Source of the DNA: Allobosea lathyri | Lineage (GTDB): Bacteria; Pseudomonadota; Alphaproteobacteria; Rhizobiales; Beijerinckiaceae | Assembly (NCBI RefSeq): GCF_900108245.1 | Contig: NZ_FNUY01000007.1 | Coordinates: 124,001-188,000 of the forward strand | Direction: 5' to 3' | DNA length: 64,000 nucleotides | In this document: piece by piece, positions 1-9,555 of the stretch | Numbering within the stretch: position 1 is the first letter of the stretch | Layout: each line of letters opens with the position of its first letter | Position numbers and translations under genes: made by a program | The notes under the pieces: model-generated | Told to the model about the DNA's origin: nothing | Database searches by the model: none | Seen by the model: only the letters and a program-made list of their open reading frames with translations

Positions 1-1
1 G

Positions 2-970
2 CTCCGGCACATCCCGATCTTCTCCGGGAACACGATCCTGGGCGACGGCGCCGTCGTGCTCATCATCGACCCCAACGGCGTCGCTGGACTGGTGGGCGCG
101 GTCGCGAACGGCGACCCGTTGCGCGACCCGACGACGGCAGCCGCTCAATCACTCGCAGGCGAGCGGACCACGATGCTGGTATTCCGCACCGGCGCCGACA
201 GCATCAAGGCTGTGCCGCTCTCGCTGGTGACGCGGCTCGAAGAGGTCGACGCTCAGCAGTTCCAGAACGGTGGCGGCCGCATTCTCCTGCACTATCGCAA
301 CCGGCTTATCCCCGTGGTTGCGGTCGCGGAGACGCAGATCAAGTCCGAGGGTCTGCAACCGCTGGTCATTATCTCGGAAGGGGATCTGACGATCGCCTTG
401 GCAGTCGATGCCATCGTCGACATCGTCGAGGAGACGCTCGATCTCGAGATGGCCGTCTCGCAGGACAGGAGCGTCATCGGCTCGGCGATGATCCGCGGAC
501 GCGCCACCGACATCATCGATCTCGCGCATTATCTGCCGATGAACGAGCCCGGCTGGCTCCATTCGCGGCGCGAGACGCAGGATCCGGCCGCCCCGCCCCA
601 GATCCTGCTCGTCGAGCCCTCCGACTTCCTGAGGGAGATGCTGAGCCCGGTGCTCAAGGCCTCCGGACACCGCGTCGCGATGGCCTCGGATTTCGCCACC
701 GCTGCCCGGCAATCCGCCAATGGCGCGATGAGCATCGTGCTGATCGACCTCGACCGTGACCCGGAAGCGGCTTTTGCTTTTGCCGGCACGCTGCGCGCCG
801 AACAGGGCGACAACCGCCTGCGCATCCTCGGCATGGCCGCGCTTGCGACGCCCGAGCTCCACATGCGCGCAGCCCAGGCACGGCTGGACGATATCGTCGC
901 CAAATTCGATCGCCGCGCGCTTCTCGGCGAACTCGCCGAGCGCAGGCCCGACATGAGGCATGCGGCATGA
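2..970 (+). CDS. cheA: Chemotaxis histidine kinase CheA, C-terminal part (partial)
   Basis: The gene is cut by the window start; the frame is open from base 2. The first residues (GNTILGDGAVVLIIDPNG) are the typical end of the CheA ATPase domain. A CheW-like domain follows, which docks receptors and CheW, and then a C-terminal receiver-like domain of about 120 residues starting near ILLVEPSDFL. This makes it a hybrid CheA as found in many alphaproteobacteria. The receiver looks degenerate: one acidic residue where two are usual, and Ala where Thr/Ser is usual, although the LIDLD aspartate and a lysine (IVAKFD) remain. It overlaps cheW by 4 bases (ATGA), so translation is probably coupled. Confidence 0.93.
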   Translation, partial: LRHIPIFSGNTILGDGAVVLIIDPNGVAGLVGAVANGDPLRDPTTAAAQSLAGERTTMLVFRTGADSIKAVPLSLVTRLEEVDAQQFQNGGGRILLHYRNRLIPVVAVAETQIKSEGLQPLVIISEGDLTIALAVDAIVDIVEETLDLEMAVSQDRSVIGSAMIRGRATDIIDLAHYLPMNEPGWLHSRRETQDPAAPPQILLVEPSDFLREMLSPVLKASGHRVAMASDFATAARQSANGAMSIVLIDLDRDPEAAFAFAGTLRAEQGDNRLRILGMAALATPELHMRAAQARLDDIVAKFDRRALLGELAERRPDMRHAA

Positions 971-1473
971 GCCTTCACGATCACGATCTCCGCGACACGG
1001 CCGGCTCCCCCGTCGGCTTCGATCATTCGCTGGATTATGTCACCGTGACCGTCGGCGAGCAGCTGCTTGGCCTGCCGATCGCACGCGTCCACGACGTCTT
1101 CATCACCAACCGCATCACCGTGGTGCCACGCGCGCCCTCCGAGATCGTCGGGCTCCTGAACCTGCGCGGGCGCATCGTCACCGCGATCTGCCTGCGCAAG
1201 CGGCTCGGCAGACCGCCTATGCCCGGCTCCGCCGACGACAAGGCCGAGATGGTCGCAGTCGGCGTCGATCATGGCGGCGAAGCCTACGCCCTGATCGTCG
1301 ATGCAGTCGGCGAGGTGATGCGCCTTGATCGATCCACCCTTGAGCCGCCGCCGGTCCATCTGGATCGCGCCTGGGCCATGCTCGCCGCCGGCGTACACCG
1401 CCTCTCTGATCGCCTGCTCGTGGTGCTCGATGTCGACGCCATTCTGAAACTCGACATGCCGGCCGCCGCTTGA
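967..1473 (+). CDS. cheW: Chemotaxis coupling protein CheW
   Basis: The 168-residue protein is one CheW domain: the segment DYVTVTVGEQLLGLPIARVHDVF begins the fold, and NLRGRIVTAICLRKRLG is the signature region. CheW is a cytoplasmic adaptor that bridges chemoreceptors to CheA. The start overlaps the cheA stop (ATGA), and it is followed within 30 bases by cheY, which supports a single che operon. Confidence 0.94.
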   Translation: MSLHDHDLRDTAGSPVGFDHSLDYVTVTVGEQLLGLPIARVHDVFITNRITVVPRAPSEIVGLLNLRGRIVTAICLRKRLGRPPMPGSADDKAEMVAVGVDHGGEAYALIVDAVGEVMRLDRSTLEPPPVHLDRAWAMLAAGVHRLSDRLLVVLDVDAILKLDMPAAA

Positions 1474-1501
1474 AGCGCGGCAGGCCATCTGGAGATTGAC
1501 C

Positions 1502-1867
1502 ATGAAATATTGCCTCGTCGTCGACGACTCCGCCGTGATCCGCAAGGTCGCCCGCCGCATCCTCGAGGGTCTGCAGTTCCGGATCGCGGAGGCAGAGGAT
1601 GGCGCGCGCGCCATCGACGCCTGCAAGGGCGAGATGCCCGATGCCGTGCTGCTCGACTGGAACATGCCGATCATGGACGGCTACGATTTCCTGCGCACGC
1701 TGCGCCAGATGCCGGGCGGCAAGCGTCCCAAGGTCGTCTTCTGCACGACCGAGAACGACATCGCCCATATCGCGCGTGCCATGCATGCCGGCGCCGACGA
1801 GTACATCATGAAGCCGTTCGACAAGGAGATCGTCGCCTCCAAATTCCATCAGGTCGGCCTCCTGTGA
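1502..1867 (+). CDS. cheY: Single-domain chemotaxis response regulator CheY
   Basis: This 121-residue protein is a stand-alone receiver domain. The acidic pair (VVDDS), phosphoacceptor Asp52 (LLDWNMP), the CTT switch residues and the conserved Lys (IMKPFD) are all present, so it should be phosphorylated by CheA and bind the flagellar switch. The ATG at 1502 has GGAG about 9 bases upstream and is preferred over an upstream in-frame TTG. It lies between cheW and cheB. Confidence 0.94.
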   Translation: MKYCLVVDDSAVIRKVARRILEGLQFRIAEAEDGARAIDACKGEMPDAVLLDWNMPIMDGYDFLRTLRQMPGGKRPKVVFCTTENDIAHIARAMHAGADEYIMKPFDKEIVASKFHQVGLL

Positions 1868-1964
1868 GGCCGATTGCGGCAGCCTGCGCTGTCGCGACGG
1901 CACGCTTCCCTCATGTCGGCCAATCGGCCGGCATCACGATTGCAGCCAGCGGACCAAACGCGGC

Positions 1965-3077
1965 ATGACCAGCTTTCCCTCCGCCGGCGGATCGGGCGCC
2001 CATCGGCACAAGACGGTCGTGATCGCCGACGATTCCGTCGTGGTCCGCGGCCTGTTCGCGCGCTGGCTCGGCGAAAGCGGGCAGTTCCATGTCGTCGCCG
2101 TGGCCGGGGACGGCGAGACCGCGGTGGCCCATGCCGGCCGCTTCAAGCCCGATGTCATGGTGCTCGATCTCGACATGCCCGGCGTCGACGGCGCCGCAGC
2201 CCTGCCCCAGATCCTCAAAGAGAGCCCCAAGACCGGCGTCCTGCTTGCGACCACGCTGACCGAGCGCAACACCCGCATCGCGCTGGAATGCATCACCAAG
2301 GGCGCCATGGATGTGCTCTCCAAGCCCGATAGCCGCAGCGGAATGACCCTGTCGCTCGATTTCCGCAGCGAATTCCTGCTCAAGCTCGGCAATATCGCGC
2401 AGACCCAGACAAAGCCGGGCGCGTTGCCGCCGGAACTCGATCTCGATTACACCCCGACCGGCCCGATCAGTCTCCGGCCGCTGGTATCGGTCATGCCGCG
2501 TTATCTCGTGATCGGCGCCTCGACCGGCGGCCCCCGTGCAGTGGCCAAGGTGCTCTTCGATATCGGCGAAGGGCTCCAGGATCTGACGACGCTCGTCGTC
2601 CAGCACATGCCGCCGCTCTTCACGGCCTCCTTCGCCGAGCAGGTCGCAAACTATATCGGCGTTCCCGCGCGCGAGCCCTTCGACGGCGAGCGCCTTGCGC
2701 GGGGCACGATCTATGTCGCGCCCGGCGGCCGGCATCTCGGCATCGACCGCAAGCTCGGCCATATCGTCGCCAGCATCAGCGACGCCCCCCCGGTGCGCTT
2801 CTGCAGGCCCGCGGTCGACGTGTTGTTTGCCGATGCGGCGCGCCATCTCGGAGCCGCCGCCCTCGGCCTCGTGCTGACGGGCATGGGCAGCGACGGAACG
2901 GAAGGCGCCGCCGCATTGCGGCGGGTCGGCGCGGCCGTGATCGCGCAGGACGAGCAGACCAGCACGATCTGGGGCATGCCGGGCTCCGTCGTGCGTGCAA
3001 GGCAGGCGAGCGCCGTGATCCCGCTCGACGATATCGGCCTGGCCATCCGCAACCTCGTCCGCGGAGTTCACGCGTGA
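1965..3077 (+). CDS. cheB: Protein-glutamate methylesterase/deamidase CheB
   Basis: The 370-residue protein has an N-terminal receiver (VIADDS, phosphoacceptor in MVLDLDMPG, Lys in LSKPD) and a C-terminal methylesterase domain. The catalytic triad is visible: Ser in GASTGG, His in VQHMPP and Asp in TGMGSDGTEG. It removes methyl groups from chemoreceptors during adaptation, opposing CheR. About 100 bases without a clear gene separate it from cheY. Its stop overlaps the cheR start. Confidence 0.95.
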   Translation: MTSFPSAGGSGAHRHKTVVIADDSVVVRGLFARWLGESGQFHVVAVAGDGETAVAHAGRFKPDVMVLDLDMPGVDGAAALPQILKESPKTGVLLATTLTERNTRIALECITKGAMDVLSKPDSRSGMTLSLDFRSEFLLKLGNIAQTQTKPGALPPELDLDYTPTGPISLRPLVSVMPRYLVIGASTGGPRAVAKVLFDIGEGLQDLTTLVVQHMPPLFTASFAEQVANYIGVPAREPFDGERLARGTIYVAPGGRHLGIDRKLGHIVASISDAPPVRFCRPAVDVLFADAARHLGAAALGLVLTGMGSDGTEGAAALRRVGAAVIAQDEQTSTIWGMPGSVVRARQASAVIPLDDIGLAIRNLVRGVHA

Positions 3078-3967
3078 TGACCGAAGCGGATTTCAACTTC
3101 CTGCGCATGCTGCTGCACCAGCGCTCCGGCCTGTCGCTCAGCGCAGAGAAACGCTACCTCGCCGAAAGCCGCCTCGGCATCCTCTGCCGCAGGCGCGGGA
3201 TCGAGGGGCTCGTCCCGCTGATGCAGTTGCTGCGCGTCGGCGGCAATGCGGCGCTCGAAAGCGCGGTCGTCGAGGCGATGACCACCAACGAAACCCTGTT
3301 TTTCCGCGATCACACCCCCTTCGACCTGTTCCGCGACGTCATCCTGCCGGAAAAGCTCGCAGCCAATGCTGCAACCCGTTCGCTGCGCATCTGGTGCGCG
3401 GCGGTGTCGACCGGCCAGGAAGCCTATTCGCTCGCCATGATCCTCGACGACATGGCCGGCCGCCTGGCGGGCTGGAAGGTCGAGATCATCGGCACGGACA
3501 TCTCGTCGGAGGTTCTGGAGAAAGCGCGTCAGGGCGCTTACAGCCAATTCGAGATCCAGCGCGGCCTGCCGATCCAGATGCTGCTGAAGCACTTCCATCA
3601 GGACGGCGACAAATGGCAGGTCTCGGAGCGGCTGCGCGCCATGGTCACGCTGAAGCAGCATAACCTGCTCGATCCGAACGGCCATCTCGGCCAGTTCGAC
3701 GTCATCTTCTGCCGGAATGTGCTGATCTATTTCGACGTGCCCACCAAAGCCAGGGTTCTGGCGGCGCTGGCCCCTCGGCTGGCTCATGACGGCGCCTTCG
3801 TACTGGGCGCGGCCGAGACGGTGATCGGGATCACCACGACGATCGTTCCCGACAAGGAGCATCGCAGCCTTTACCGCGACGGCCGCTCCGGCAAGGCGCA
3901 GACGGCGGTTCCGGTCAGGCCTTACAACCCGCCACGCGCCGCAGCGATTGGCAGCCTCCGCTCCTGA
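3077..3967 (+). CDS. cheR: Chemoreceptor methyltransferase CheR
   Basis: The protein is about 296 residues. An N-terminal helical domain (DFNFLRMLLHQRSGLSLSAEKRYLAESRL) precedes an SAM-binding methyltransferase domain with the signatures MTTNETLFFRD, RIWCAAVSTGQEAYSLAM and FDVIFCRNVLIYF. It methylates receptor glutamates with SAM. The start is either ATG 3077 (TGATG overlap with the cheB stop) or the in-frame GTG one codon earlier. It is the last gene of the che operon. Confidence 0.94.
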   Translation: MTEADFNFLRMLLHQRSGLSLSAEKRYLAESRLGILCRRRGIEGLVPLMQLLRVGGNAALESAVVEAMTTNETLFFRDHTPFDLFRDVILPEKLAANAATRSLRIWCAAVSTGQEAYSLAMILDDMAGRLAGWKVEIIGTDISSEVLEKARQGAYSQFEIQRGLPIQMLLKHFHQDGDKWQVSERLRAMVTLKQHNLLDPNGHLGQFDVIFCRNVLIYFDVPTKARVLAALAPRLAHDGAFVLGAAETVIGITTTIVPDKEHRSLYRDGRSGKAQTAVPVRPYNPPRAAAIGSLRS

Positions 3968-4071
3968 ATTCCGGCCGGAATTGCGGCCACTATCCCGGGC
4001 CGCCGCAAGTTGGCGTGCCGACCGGCGAATATCCGAGGAAATTTGTCGCCCCGGCGGCCCTGCGCAGCGCG

Positions 4072-4101
4072 CCAAACAAAAACCCCGCCTCTCGGCGGGG
4101 T
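4072..4101 (-). terminator. Rho-independent terminator of ctrA
   Basis: Read on the minus strand there is an 8-bp perfect GC stem (ACCCCGCC/GGCGGGGT) with a 4-base loop, followed by a run of T (TTTTTGTTTG). It lies about 80 bases past the ctrA stop and faces the end of cheR. Confidence 0.8.
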
Positions 4102-4181
4102 CCCCGTCGGCCTGTCGTTTACATCCGACGATCAGGCCAAGATTCTTATGTCATCCGATCATGACCGGCAGGTGACGCCGA

Positions 4182-4883
4182 TCAGGCCGGGATGCGTTCC
4201 TCGACTTCGCTCGGCTCGCGCAGCACGTAGCCGCGGCCCCAGACGGTCTCGATGTAGTTCTTGCCGTCCGACGCATTGGCGAGCTTCTTGCGCAGCTTGC
4301 AGATGAACACGTCGATGATCTTGAGTTCGGGCTCGTCCATGCCGCCATAGAGATGGTTCAGGAACATCTCCTTGGTCAGCGTCGTGCCCTTGCGGAGCGA
4401 GAGCAGCTCCAGCATCTGGTATTCCTTGCCGGTCAGATGCACGCGCGCAGCGTCCACTTCCACGGTCTTGGTGTCGAGATTGACCACGAGGTCGCCCGTC
4501 GTGATGACCGACTGGGCATGGCCCTTCGAGCGGCGCACGATCGCGTGGATGCGGGCAACGAGCTCGTCTTTATGGAACGGCTTGGTCAGATAGTCGTCGG
4601 CGCCGAAGCCGAGACCCTTCACCTTGTCCTCGATGCCGGCAAGGCCCGACAGGATCAGGATGGGCGTCTTGACCTTGGCAACCCGCAGGGAGCGCAGAAC
4701 CTCGTAACCCGACATGTCCGGCAGGTTCAGATCGAGCAGGATGATGTCGTAATCGTAGAGCTTGCCGAGATCGACGCCTTCCTCACCGAGATCGGTGGTG
4801 TAGACGTTGAAGCTCTCCGATTTGAGCATGAGCTCGATGCTCTGAGCGGTTGCGCTATCGTCCTCGATCAGCAGAACCCGCAT
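4182..4883 (-). CDS. ctrA: Cell-cycle master response regulator CtrA
   Basis: This OmpR-type regulator of 233 residues starts [20 protein letters not shown], essentially the textbook CtrA N-terminus. Phosphoacceptor Asp51 (ILLDLNLPD) and Lys (LTKPFHK) are intact. The winged-helix DNA-binding domain ([18 protein letters not shown]... VWGRGYVL) is complete. CtrA controls cell-cycle and flagellar promoters in alphaproteobacteria through TTAA-N7-TTAA boxes, and matching boxes occur upstream of flhA and fliF here. ATG 4883 is preferred over a GTG two codons earlier. Confidence 0.97.
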   Translation of the reverse strand: MRVLLIEDDSATAQSIELMLKSESFNVYTTDLGEEGVDLGKLYDYDIILLDLNLPDMSGYEVLRSLRVAKVKTPILILSGLAGIEDKVKGLGFGADDYLTKPFHKDELVARIHAIVRRSKGHAQSVITTGDLVVNLDTKTVEVDAARVHLTGKEYQMLELLSLRKGTTLTKEMFLNHLYGGMDEPELKIIDVFICKLRKKLANASDGKNYIETVWGRGYVLREPSEVEERIPA

Positions 4884-5228
4884 GTCCACGTCCCCAATTT
4901 TCGCCCGCAGGCAAGCTGACAGTTCTTATCATCCGAACCCGCACGGTTCTGGACGACGACGCGCTTGCCCGATGAAACGCCACGCGACACGCTACGAAGA
5001 AATGGTTAACAAACCGTGATTCCCGAGCGCAAGCGCTTCCTGGGAGAAAGTGAACGATCCTTGTCGAGGTGAGTCGAATTTGACACGGATCGGAATGCTC
5101 TCACCCGCGAAAACGCCCTTCGCGGAGATCTGCCTCGGGGAACAGGGTCGAAATGGCCCTGCGACACGCCGCAGCCTCGAAGCACAGTGTTAATCACACA
5201 GGTAAACGAAAGGTTGACGGAAGCAGTT
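4884..5228. promoter_or_regulatory. Divergent promoter region between ctrA and fliI
   Basis: No gene is apparent in these 345 bases. TTAA half-sites of CtrA type occur at 5006-5009 (reading TTAACCAT on the minus strand) and 5190-5193, but neither has a good partner at 7 bases. The region must hold the promoters of ctrA (leftward) and fliI (rightward); exact elements cannot be called from sequence alone. Confidence 0.4.
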
Positions 5229-6569
5229 ATGAACAGCCCCCCGCGCGGTTCCGACCGTCTGTCCAACCTCGCATCCGTCATCTCCGGGCTGGATGCCCTC
5301 ACAATCTATGGACGCGTGGTCGCCGTCAGGGGCCTGCTGGTCGAGATTGCCGGACCGATCGGGGCGATGAGCCTCGGCGGACGCATCGAGATCGAGATCG
5401 CGCCCGGCACCCGCGTCCCCTGCGAGGTCATCGGATTCTCCGGCGAGAAGGCGCTGGTGATGCCCTATGGCGGCCTGGATGGCGTGCGTCGCGGCTGCCC
5501 GGCCTATGTCGACAAGGCGCAGCCGGGTATCAGGCCGACCTCCGCCTGGCTCGGCCGTGTCGTCGACGCGCTCGGCCGCCCCGTCGATGGCGGACCGCCT
5601 TTGCCGGAAGGTGAAACGCTGTGCGCCTTCCGCAACGACCCGCCGCCAGCCCATAAAAGGCGCCGCGTCGGGCCGCCGCTCGATCTCGGCGTGCGCGCGC
5701 TCAACGCATTCCTGACATGCTGTCTCGGCCAGCGCATGGGCATTTTCGCCGGCTCGGGCGTCGGCAAATCGGTGCTGCTGTCGATGCTGGCGCGCTATGC
5801 CAGGGCTGACGTCAACGTCATCGGCCTCGTCGGCGAGCGCGGCCGCGAGGTCCAGGAGTTCTTGCAGGACGATCTCGGTCCCGCCGGCCTTGCGCGCTCG
5901 GTCGTCGTGGTCGCGACCTCCGACGAGCCCGCTTTGATGCGCAAGCAGGCCGCGCTGACGACCCTGACAATCGCCGAATATTTCCGCGATCAGGGCAATC
6001 AGGTGATGTGCCTGATGGATTCCGTGACGCGCTTTGCCATGGCGATGCGCGAGATCGGTCTCGCAGCCGGCGAGCCTCCTACGACTAAAGGATATACCCC
6101 GACCGTCTTCGCCGAGCTGCCGCGCCTGCTCGAACGCGCCGGGCCCGGTATCAGTGACGGCGCGATCACCGGGCTCTTCACCGTGCTTGTCGATGGCGGC
6201 GACCATGACGAGCCCGTCGCCGACGCGGTGCGCGGCATTCTCGACGGCCATATCGTGATGGAGCGTTCGATCGCCGAGCGCGGGCGCTATCCGGCTATCA
6301 ACGTGCTGAAGTCCGTCTCGCGAACCATGCCGCGCGCCTGCGACCCGGCCTATTATCCTGTCGTCCAAAAGGCCCGCGCAACGCTTGCGACCTATGCGGA
6401 CATGGAAGAACTGATTCGCCTCGGCGCCTATCGCCAGGGCGCCTCCGCGGAGGTGGACGAGGCGATTCGCCTGAACCCTGCTTTGGAAGGGTTCCTCAAA
6501 CAGGCCAAGGACGAGGCGACCTCCCTGCCCGAGTGCTATGCGAAGCTTGCGGCGATCATGGCATCCTGA
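5229..6569 (+). CDS. fliI: Flagellum-specific ATPase FliI
   Basis: The protein is about 446 residues and belongs to the F1-beta-like export ATPases. It has the P-loop [16 protein letters not shown], the Walker B-like [26 protein letters not shown] and the [12 protein letters not shown] segment. It energises or primes export of flagellar axial proteins together with FliH and FliJ. ATG 5229 ([11 protein letters not shown]) has GGAAG just upstream and is preferred over an upstream TTG. It is separate from fliJ (8481) and fliH (19304), as in many alphaproteobacteria. Confidence 0.96.
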   Translation: MNSPPRGSDRLSNLASVISGLDALTIYGRVVAVRGLLVEIAGPIGAMSLGGRIEIEIAPGTRVPCEVIGFSGEKALVMPYGGLDGVRRGCPAYVDKAQPGIRPTSAWLGRVVDALGRPVDGGPPLPEGETLCAFRNDPPPAHKRRRVGPPLDLGVRALNAFLTCCLGQRMGIFAGSGVGKSVLLSMLARYARADVNVIGLVGERGREVQEFLQDDLGPAGLARSVVVVATSDEPALMRKQAALTTLTIAEYFRDQGNQVMCLMDSVTRFAMAMREIGLAAGEPPTTKGYTPTVFAELPRLLERAGPGISDGAITGLFTVLVDGGDHDEPVADAVRGILDGHIVMERSIAERGRYPAINVLKSVSRTMPRACDPAYYPVVQKARATLATYADMEELIRLGAYRQGASAEVDEAIRLNPALEGFLKQAKDEATSLPECYAKLAAIMAS

Positions 6570-6628
6570 ATTCCGCCTCTGGGCCCGGCGCTCACCGCTT
6601 GAAGCAGACAAATCTGGAGCAGACAGAC

Positions 6629-6982
6629 ATGATAGCGACCGTCCTGATCGCAGCCGTCGGGCTGGTCCATGTCTATATCGTCGTTCTGGAAATGCTGTTG
6701 TGGGACACGCCGCGTGGCCGCAAGGCCTTCGGCACGACGGCTGAATTTTCTGCCAGAACAAAGACGCTGGCCGCCAATCAAGGGCTCTATAACGGCTTTC
6801 TTGTCGCGGGACTTGCCTGGGGGCTCTGGCTCGGCGCAGCCGGGCTGCCGATCAAGGTCTTCTTTCTCGGCTGCATCATCGTGGCCGGCCTTTATGGCGC
6901 CGCGACTGCAAACGTGAAGATCCTCTACATACAGGCCGTTCCGGCTGGACTGGCTCTCCTGGCGCTCATGCTGGCGGTCTGA
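6629..6982 (+). CDS. DUF1304-family small membrane protein
   Basis: This 117-residue hydrophobic protein has four predicted membrane segments: IATVLIAAVGLVHVYIVVLEM, GLYNGFLVAGLAWGLWLGAAG, VFFLGCIIVAGLYGAAT and AVPAGLALLALMLAV. The motif MLLWDTPRGRKAFG is characteristic of DUF1304 proteins. Function is unknown. ATG 6629 has CTGGAG 9 bases upstream. It lies 60 bases after fliI on the same strand but is not known to be flagellar. Confidence 0.82.
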   Translation: MIATVLIAAVGLVHVYIVVLEMLLWDTPRGRKAFGTTAEFSARTKTLAANQGLYNGFLVAGLAWGLWLGAAGLPIKVFFLGCIIVAGLYGAATANVKILYIQAVPAGLALLALMLAV

Positions 6983-7052
6983 TTCCAGCGCCATCCAGGC
7001 GCTTTCAAGCAAGGTGGCACCGGCTCGCGTGACGAAGACGCGTCCAACAAAT

Positions 7053-8342
7053 CTAGGCGCGCCGCAGCATACGCACCAGCAGGAACATCGCGACAAGCCC
7101 GACGAGTTGGATCACGCTGGAGGTGACGAGCGCCGGGTTCGTCCCGAAGCGCTCGATGACGAAAGCGAAAAACAGGGGCGCAGCCGCGAAGGCGAGATTT
7201 TGCGGCACCGTCAATCGGCCCAGCATCGCTGCAAAGCCTCGCCGGCCGAACAAGGCGAGCGGCAAGGTTGCGCGCGCGACCGAAATGACGCCCATGGCCG
7301 AGCTGAATACCAGGACGAAGCCAGCAGCAACCGGGAGGGACATCGGCACCAGCGCCAGGGTCAGGCAGGCCAGCGGCCCGAGCAGCAGCCCCGCCAGCGC
7401 CACCCGCTCGACCGGCAGCCGTTCGCCCAGCGTGGCATCGATCAGCCGGGCCATGAGCGTGGCCGGCCCGCTGAGCGTCGCGATGCCGACAGCCTCGGCA
7501 TTGCTGAGCCCTGAATTCTGCAACAGGCTGATCAGGTGGAGCGGCAGCCCCCATGAGACCAGCCCGCTCGCCGAGAACGCCAGCGCGATCAGCCAGAAGG
7601 CTGTCCCGCGCAGCCTCTCCGGCACGCGCCCTTCAGCCACGGCCAGAGCTGGTCCCGCGCTCGAAGCGGCATGGGAATGGCTGGGAATCGCGGCATGGAT
7701 CGGAAGGACGATGACGATCTGCATCGCGGCGAAGATGAACCAGGTCATCCGCCAGCCATAGGTCTCGTTCAGCACCGCCGTCAGCGGCCAGAACACCGCC
7801 GATGCGAGGCCCGTCGCGAGCATCATGATGCCGATGGCCCGCCTCGTGCGCTCGCCCATCAACTGGGCCACCGTGACGTTTCCGACATTAGCCAACGTCA
7901 TGGAATGGCCGATGCCGAGGACGAACCAGCTGGCGAGATAGCTGACCGGCCCCTGCGCCACACCCAGCAAGGCAAGCCCGAGCGCGCAGATCACCGCTCC
8001 GACGCACATCGAGCGGCGCGTTCCCTCGCGATCGAGGTGCCGGCCGAGCAGCGGGGCGATCACCGCGCCCGTCACCAGCAGGATCGTGATGCCGCCAAAG
8101 ACGACCGTGCTGCTCAGCCCGATCTCGCCCTCGATCGGCCGCGCCAGAACGCCTGGCGCGTAGAAGGTCGAGCCCCAGCCGATGATCCGCGTGAGAGCCA
8201 GGCCGCACAGGAGGGGGCCGTGTTGGGGAAAGCGTGGGGAGGCAGGCAAGGAGAGAATCCGTGATGCGCGCAGGAGCAGCGCTAAGTCGCTACTAGACGC
8301 AACTGTCAGCTTGCGGCAGCGGGCATGACGCGGTTTGAACAT
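7053..8342 (-). CDS. Major facilitator superfamily transporter
   Basis: A membrane protein of up to 429 residues with about twelve hydrophobic segments. The MFS motif-A region is GRHLDREGTRRSMC after the second helix, and GLALTRIIGWGSTFYAPGVLARPIEGEIG is the first helix and loop. Substrate is unknown. The first 35-45 residues are basic and non-hydrophobic, so the true start may be internal. It is convergent with the DUF1304 gene and divergent from fliJ. Confidence 0.85.
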   Translation of the reverse strand: MFKPRHARCRKLTVASSSDLALLLRASRILSLPASPRFPQHGPLLCGLALTRIIGWGSTFYAPGVLARPIEGEIGLSSTVVFGGITILLVTGAVIAPLLGRHLDREGTRRSMCVGAVICALGLALLGVAQGPVSYLASWFVLGIGHSMTLANVGNVTVAQLMGERTRRAIGIMMLATGLASAVFWPLTAVLNETYGWRMTWFIFAAMQIVIVLPIHAAIPSHSHAASSAGPALAVAEGRVPERLRGTAFWLIALAFSASGLVSWGLPLHLISLLQNSGLSNAEAVGIATLSGPATLMARLIDATLGERLPVERVALAGLLLGPLACLTLALVPMSLPVAAGFVLVFSSAMGVISVARATLPLALFGRRGFAAMLGRLTVPQNLAFAAAPLFFAFVIERFGTNPALVTSSVIQLVGLVAMFLLVRMLRRA

Positions 8343-8480
8343 GCATGCAAAGCAATCCTTTTCGGTAAGGAACGGTCAACCTCCTTGGCCCATTGTGCTT
8401 TTTGTCTCGCGGATGGAGTTCCGGTTGCACGCCGAGGGGTCGGTGAGCAGCCAAATGCGTAATCAGGAGTTGGACAAGAA

Positions 8481-8891
8481 ATGAAGTCGCGAGAGACCCT
8501 TTTGCGTCTCAAACGCTTCCAGGTCGACGAAAAGCGTCGCCGGGTAAGCCAGATCGAGATGATGATCGCCGAGTTTCACCGCATGGCGACCGACCTGGAC
8601 CGCGAGATCCAGAGCGAGGAAACGCGGGCCGGCATTACCGACCCCGGCCATTTTGCCTACCCGACCTATGCCAAGGCCGCGCTCGGTCGCCGCGACAACC
8701 TGCGCCAGTCGGCCGACAATCTGAAGGGCCAGCTCGACGAGGCCAAGGCCGAGCTGCAGGAAGCCTTCGAGGACATGAAGAAGGTTGAGATCCTCGACGA
8801 CCGCGAGCGCGCCACCGAACGTGCGGCCGAGGCCGCCCGCGATCAGGCGATGATGGATTCGATCGGCCTGCGCTCGCGCGCCAACATCTGA
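8481..8891 (+). CDS. fliJ: Flagellar export chaperone FliJ-like protein
   Basis: This 136-residue, almost entirely helical, charged protein begins MKSRETLLRLKRFQVDEKRRRVSQIEMMIAEF, the pattern of alphaproteobacterial FliJ, with a long coiled coil (about residues 5-45 and 65-115). FliJ works with FliI and FliH in flagellar export. A terminator follows directly, and the gene appears monocistronic. Confidence 0.85.
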   Translation: MKSRETLLRLKRFQVDEKRRRVSQIEMMIAEFHRMATDLDREIQSEETRAGITDPGHFAYPTYAKAALGRRDNLRQSADNLKGQLDEAKAELQEAFEDMKKVEILDDRERATERAAEAARDQAMMDSIGLRSRANI

Positions 8892-8908
8892 ACCCGAAGA
8901 TCAATCTG

Positions 8909-8942
8909 AAAAAGGGCGGGGAGCGCATCCCCGCCCTTTTTC
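8909..8942 (+). terminator. Rho-independent terminator of fliJ
   Basis: A long stem (AAAAGGGCGGGGA pairing with TCCCCGCCCTTTT) around a 5-base loop is followed by a T tract. It may work in both directions, as the acetyltransferase gene ends at 8941 on the other strand. Confidence 0.85.
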
Positions 8943-9555
8943 ATGCGATAACGGGGTGATGCGGAACGCTGTCGCGCCGCATGTGCCCCTGCAGGCGCGG
9001 GTCGTCATCGACCTCGATGCTGCGCTTGAACACGGTGAAGCCCGAGCGCTGGTAGAATTCCGGCGCGCCCTGGTGATCCAGCGTGCAGGTATGCACCCAG
9101 AAGCGCGAGATCGGCTTCGCCCAGGCCAGCGCCAGCGCGCGGTTCATCAGCCAGCGCCCTGCGCCGCGCCCGATCACAGATTCATCGAGCCCGAAGAAGG
9201 CGAGTTCGCCCTCGCCAGCGACCCTGAAGTCGAGCTCGAGCAGGCCGACATCGCGCCCGGCAAGCCGCACCGCATAGAAATCGATGGCTGGATCGGCCAG
9301 CAGCGCCTCGATCTCGGAGACCGGCTTGACCAGCCGGCTGAACCACATCCAGCGCTCGCCGAGCACGCGGTAGATCGCGAGATAGCGGGCCGCGTCGTCC
9401 CGACCGATCGGCTCCAGCGAAAACGCCGCGATATCGGGCGGGTCCGGACGCACGGGCGGGGCCGCGAACATCTCGAGCGACGTCACGACCGCCGCGATCT
9501 TGCCCGGGGGCAGATCGGTGATGCCGGTCAGGCTGATGGTCAGGTCTGCTGTCAT
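8941..9555 (-). CDS. GNAT-family N-acetyltransferase
   Basis: The 204-residue protein has a GNAT fold: the acetyl-CoA-binding motif is DESVIGRGAGRWLMNRALALAW near residues 124-145, and the HTCTLDHQGAPEFYQRSGF segment is the typical end of the fold. Substrate is unknown. ATG 9555 (MTADLTISL) was chosen; the frame is open further upstream but shows no family resemblance there. The region 9556-9853 holds no other gene I can support. Confidence 0.85.
   Translation of the reverse strand: MTADLTISLTGITDLPPGKIAAVVTSLEMFAAPPVRPDPPDIAAFSLEPIGRDDAARYLAIYRVLGERWMWFSRLVKPVSEIEALLADPAIDFYAVRLAGRDVGLLELDFRVAGEGELAFFGLDESVIGRGAGRWLMNRALALAWAKPISRFWVHTCTLDHQGAPEFYQRSGFTVFKRSIEVDDDPRLQGHMRRDSVPHHPVIA

Noticed and set aside
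4990-5210. Full CtrA boxes in the ctrA-fliI intergenic region
   Set aside because: Only TTAA half-sites at 5006 and 5190 were found. The second halves at 7-base spacing do not match, so no box was called.
8383-8400. A sigma-54-like promoter (TGGCCCATTGTGCTTT) upstream of fliJ
   Set aside because: The GG and GC elements are two bases too close compared with the -24/-12 consensus spacing.
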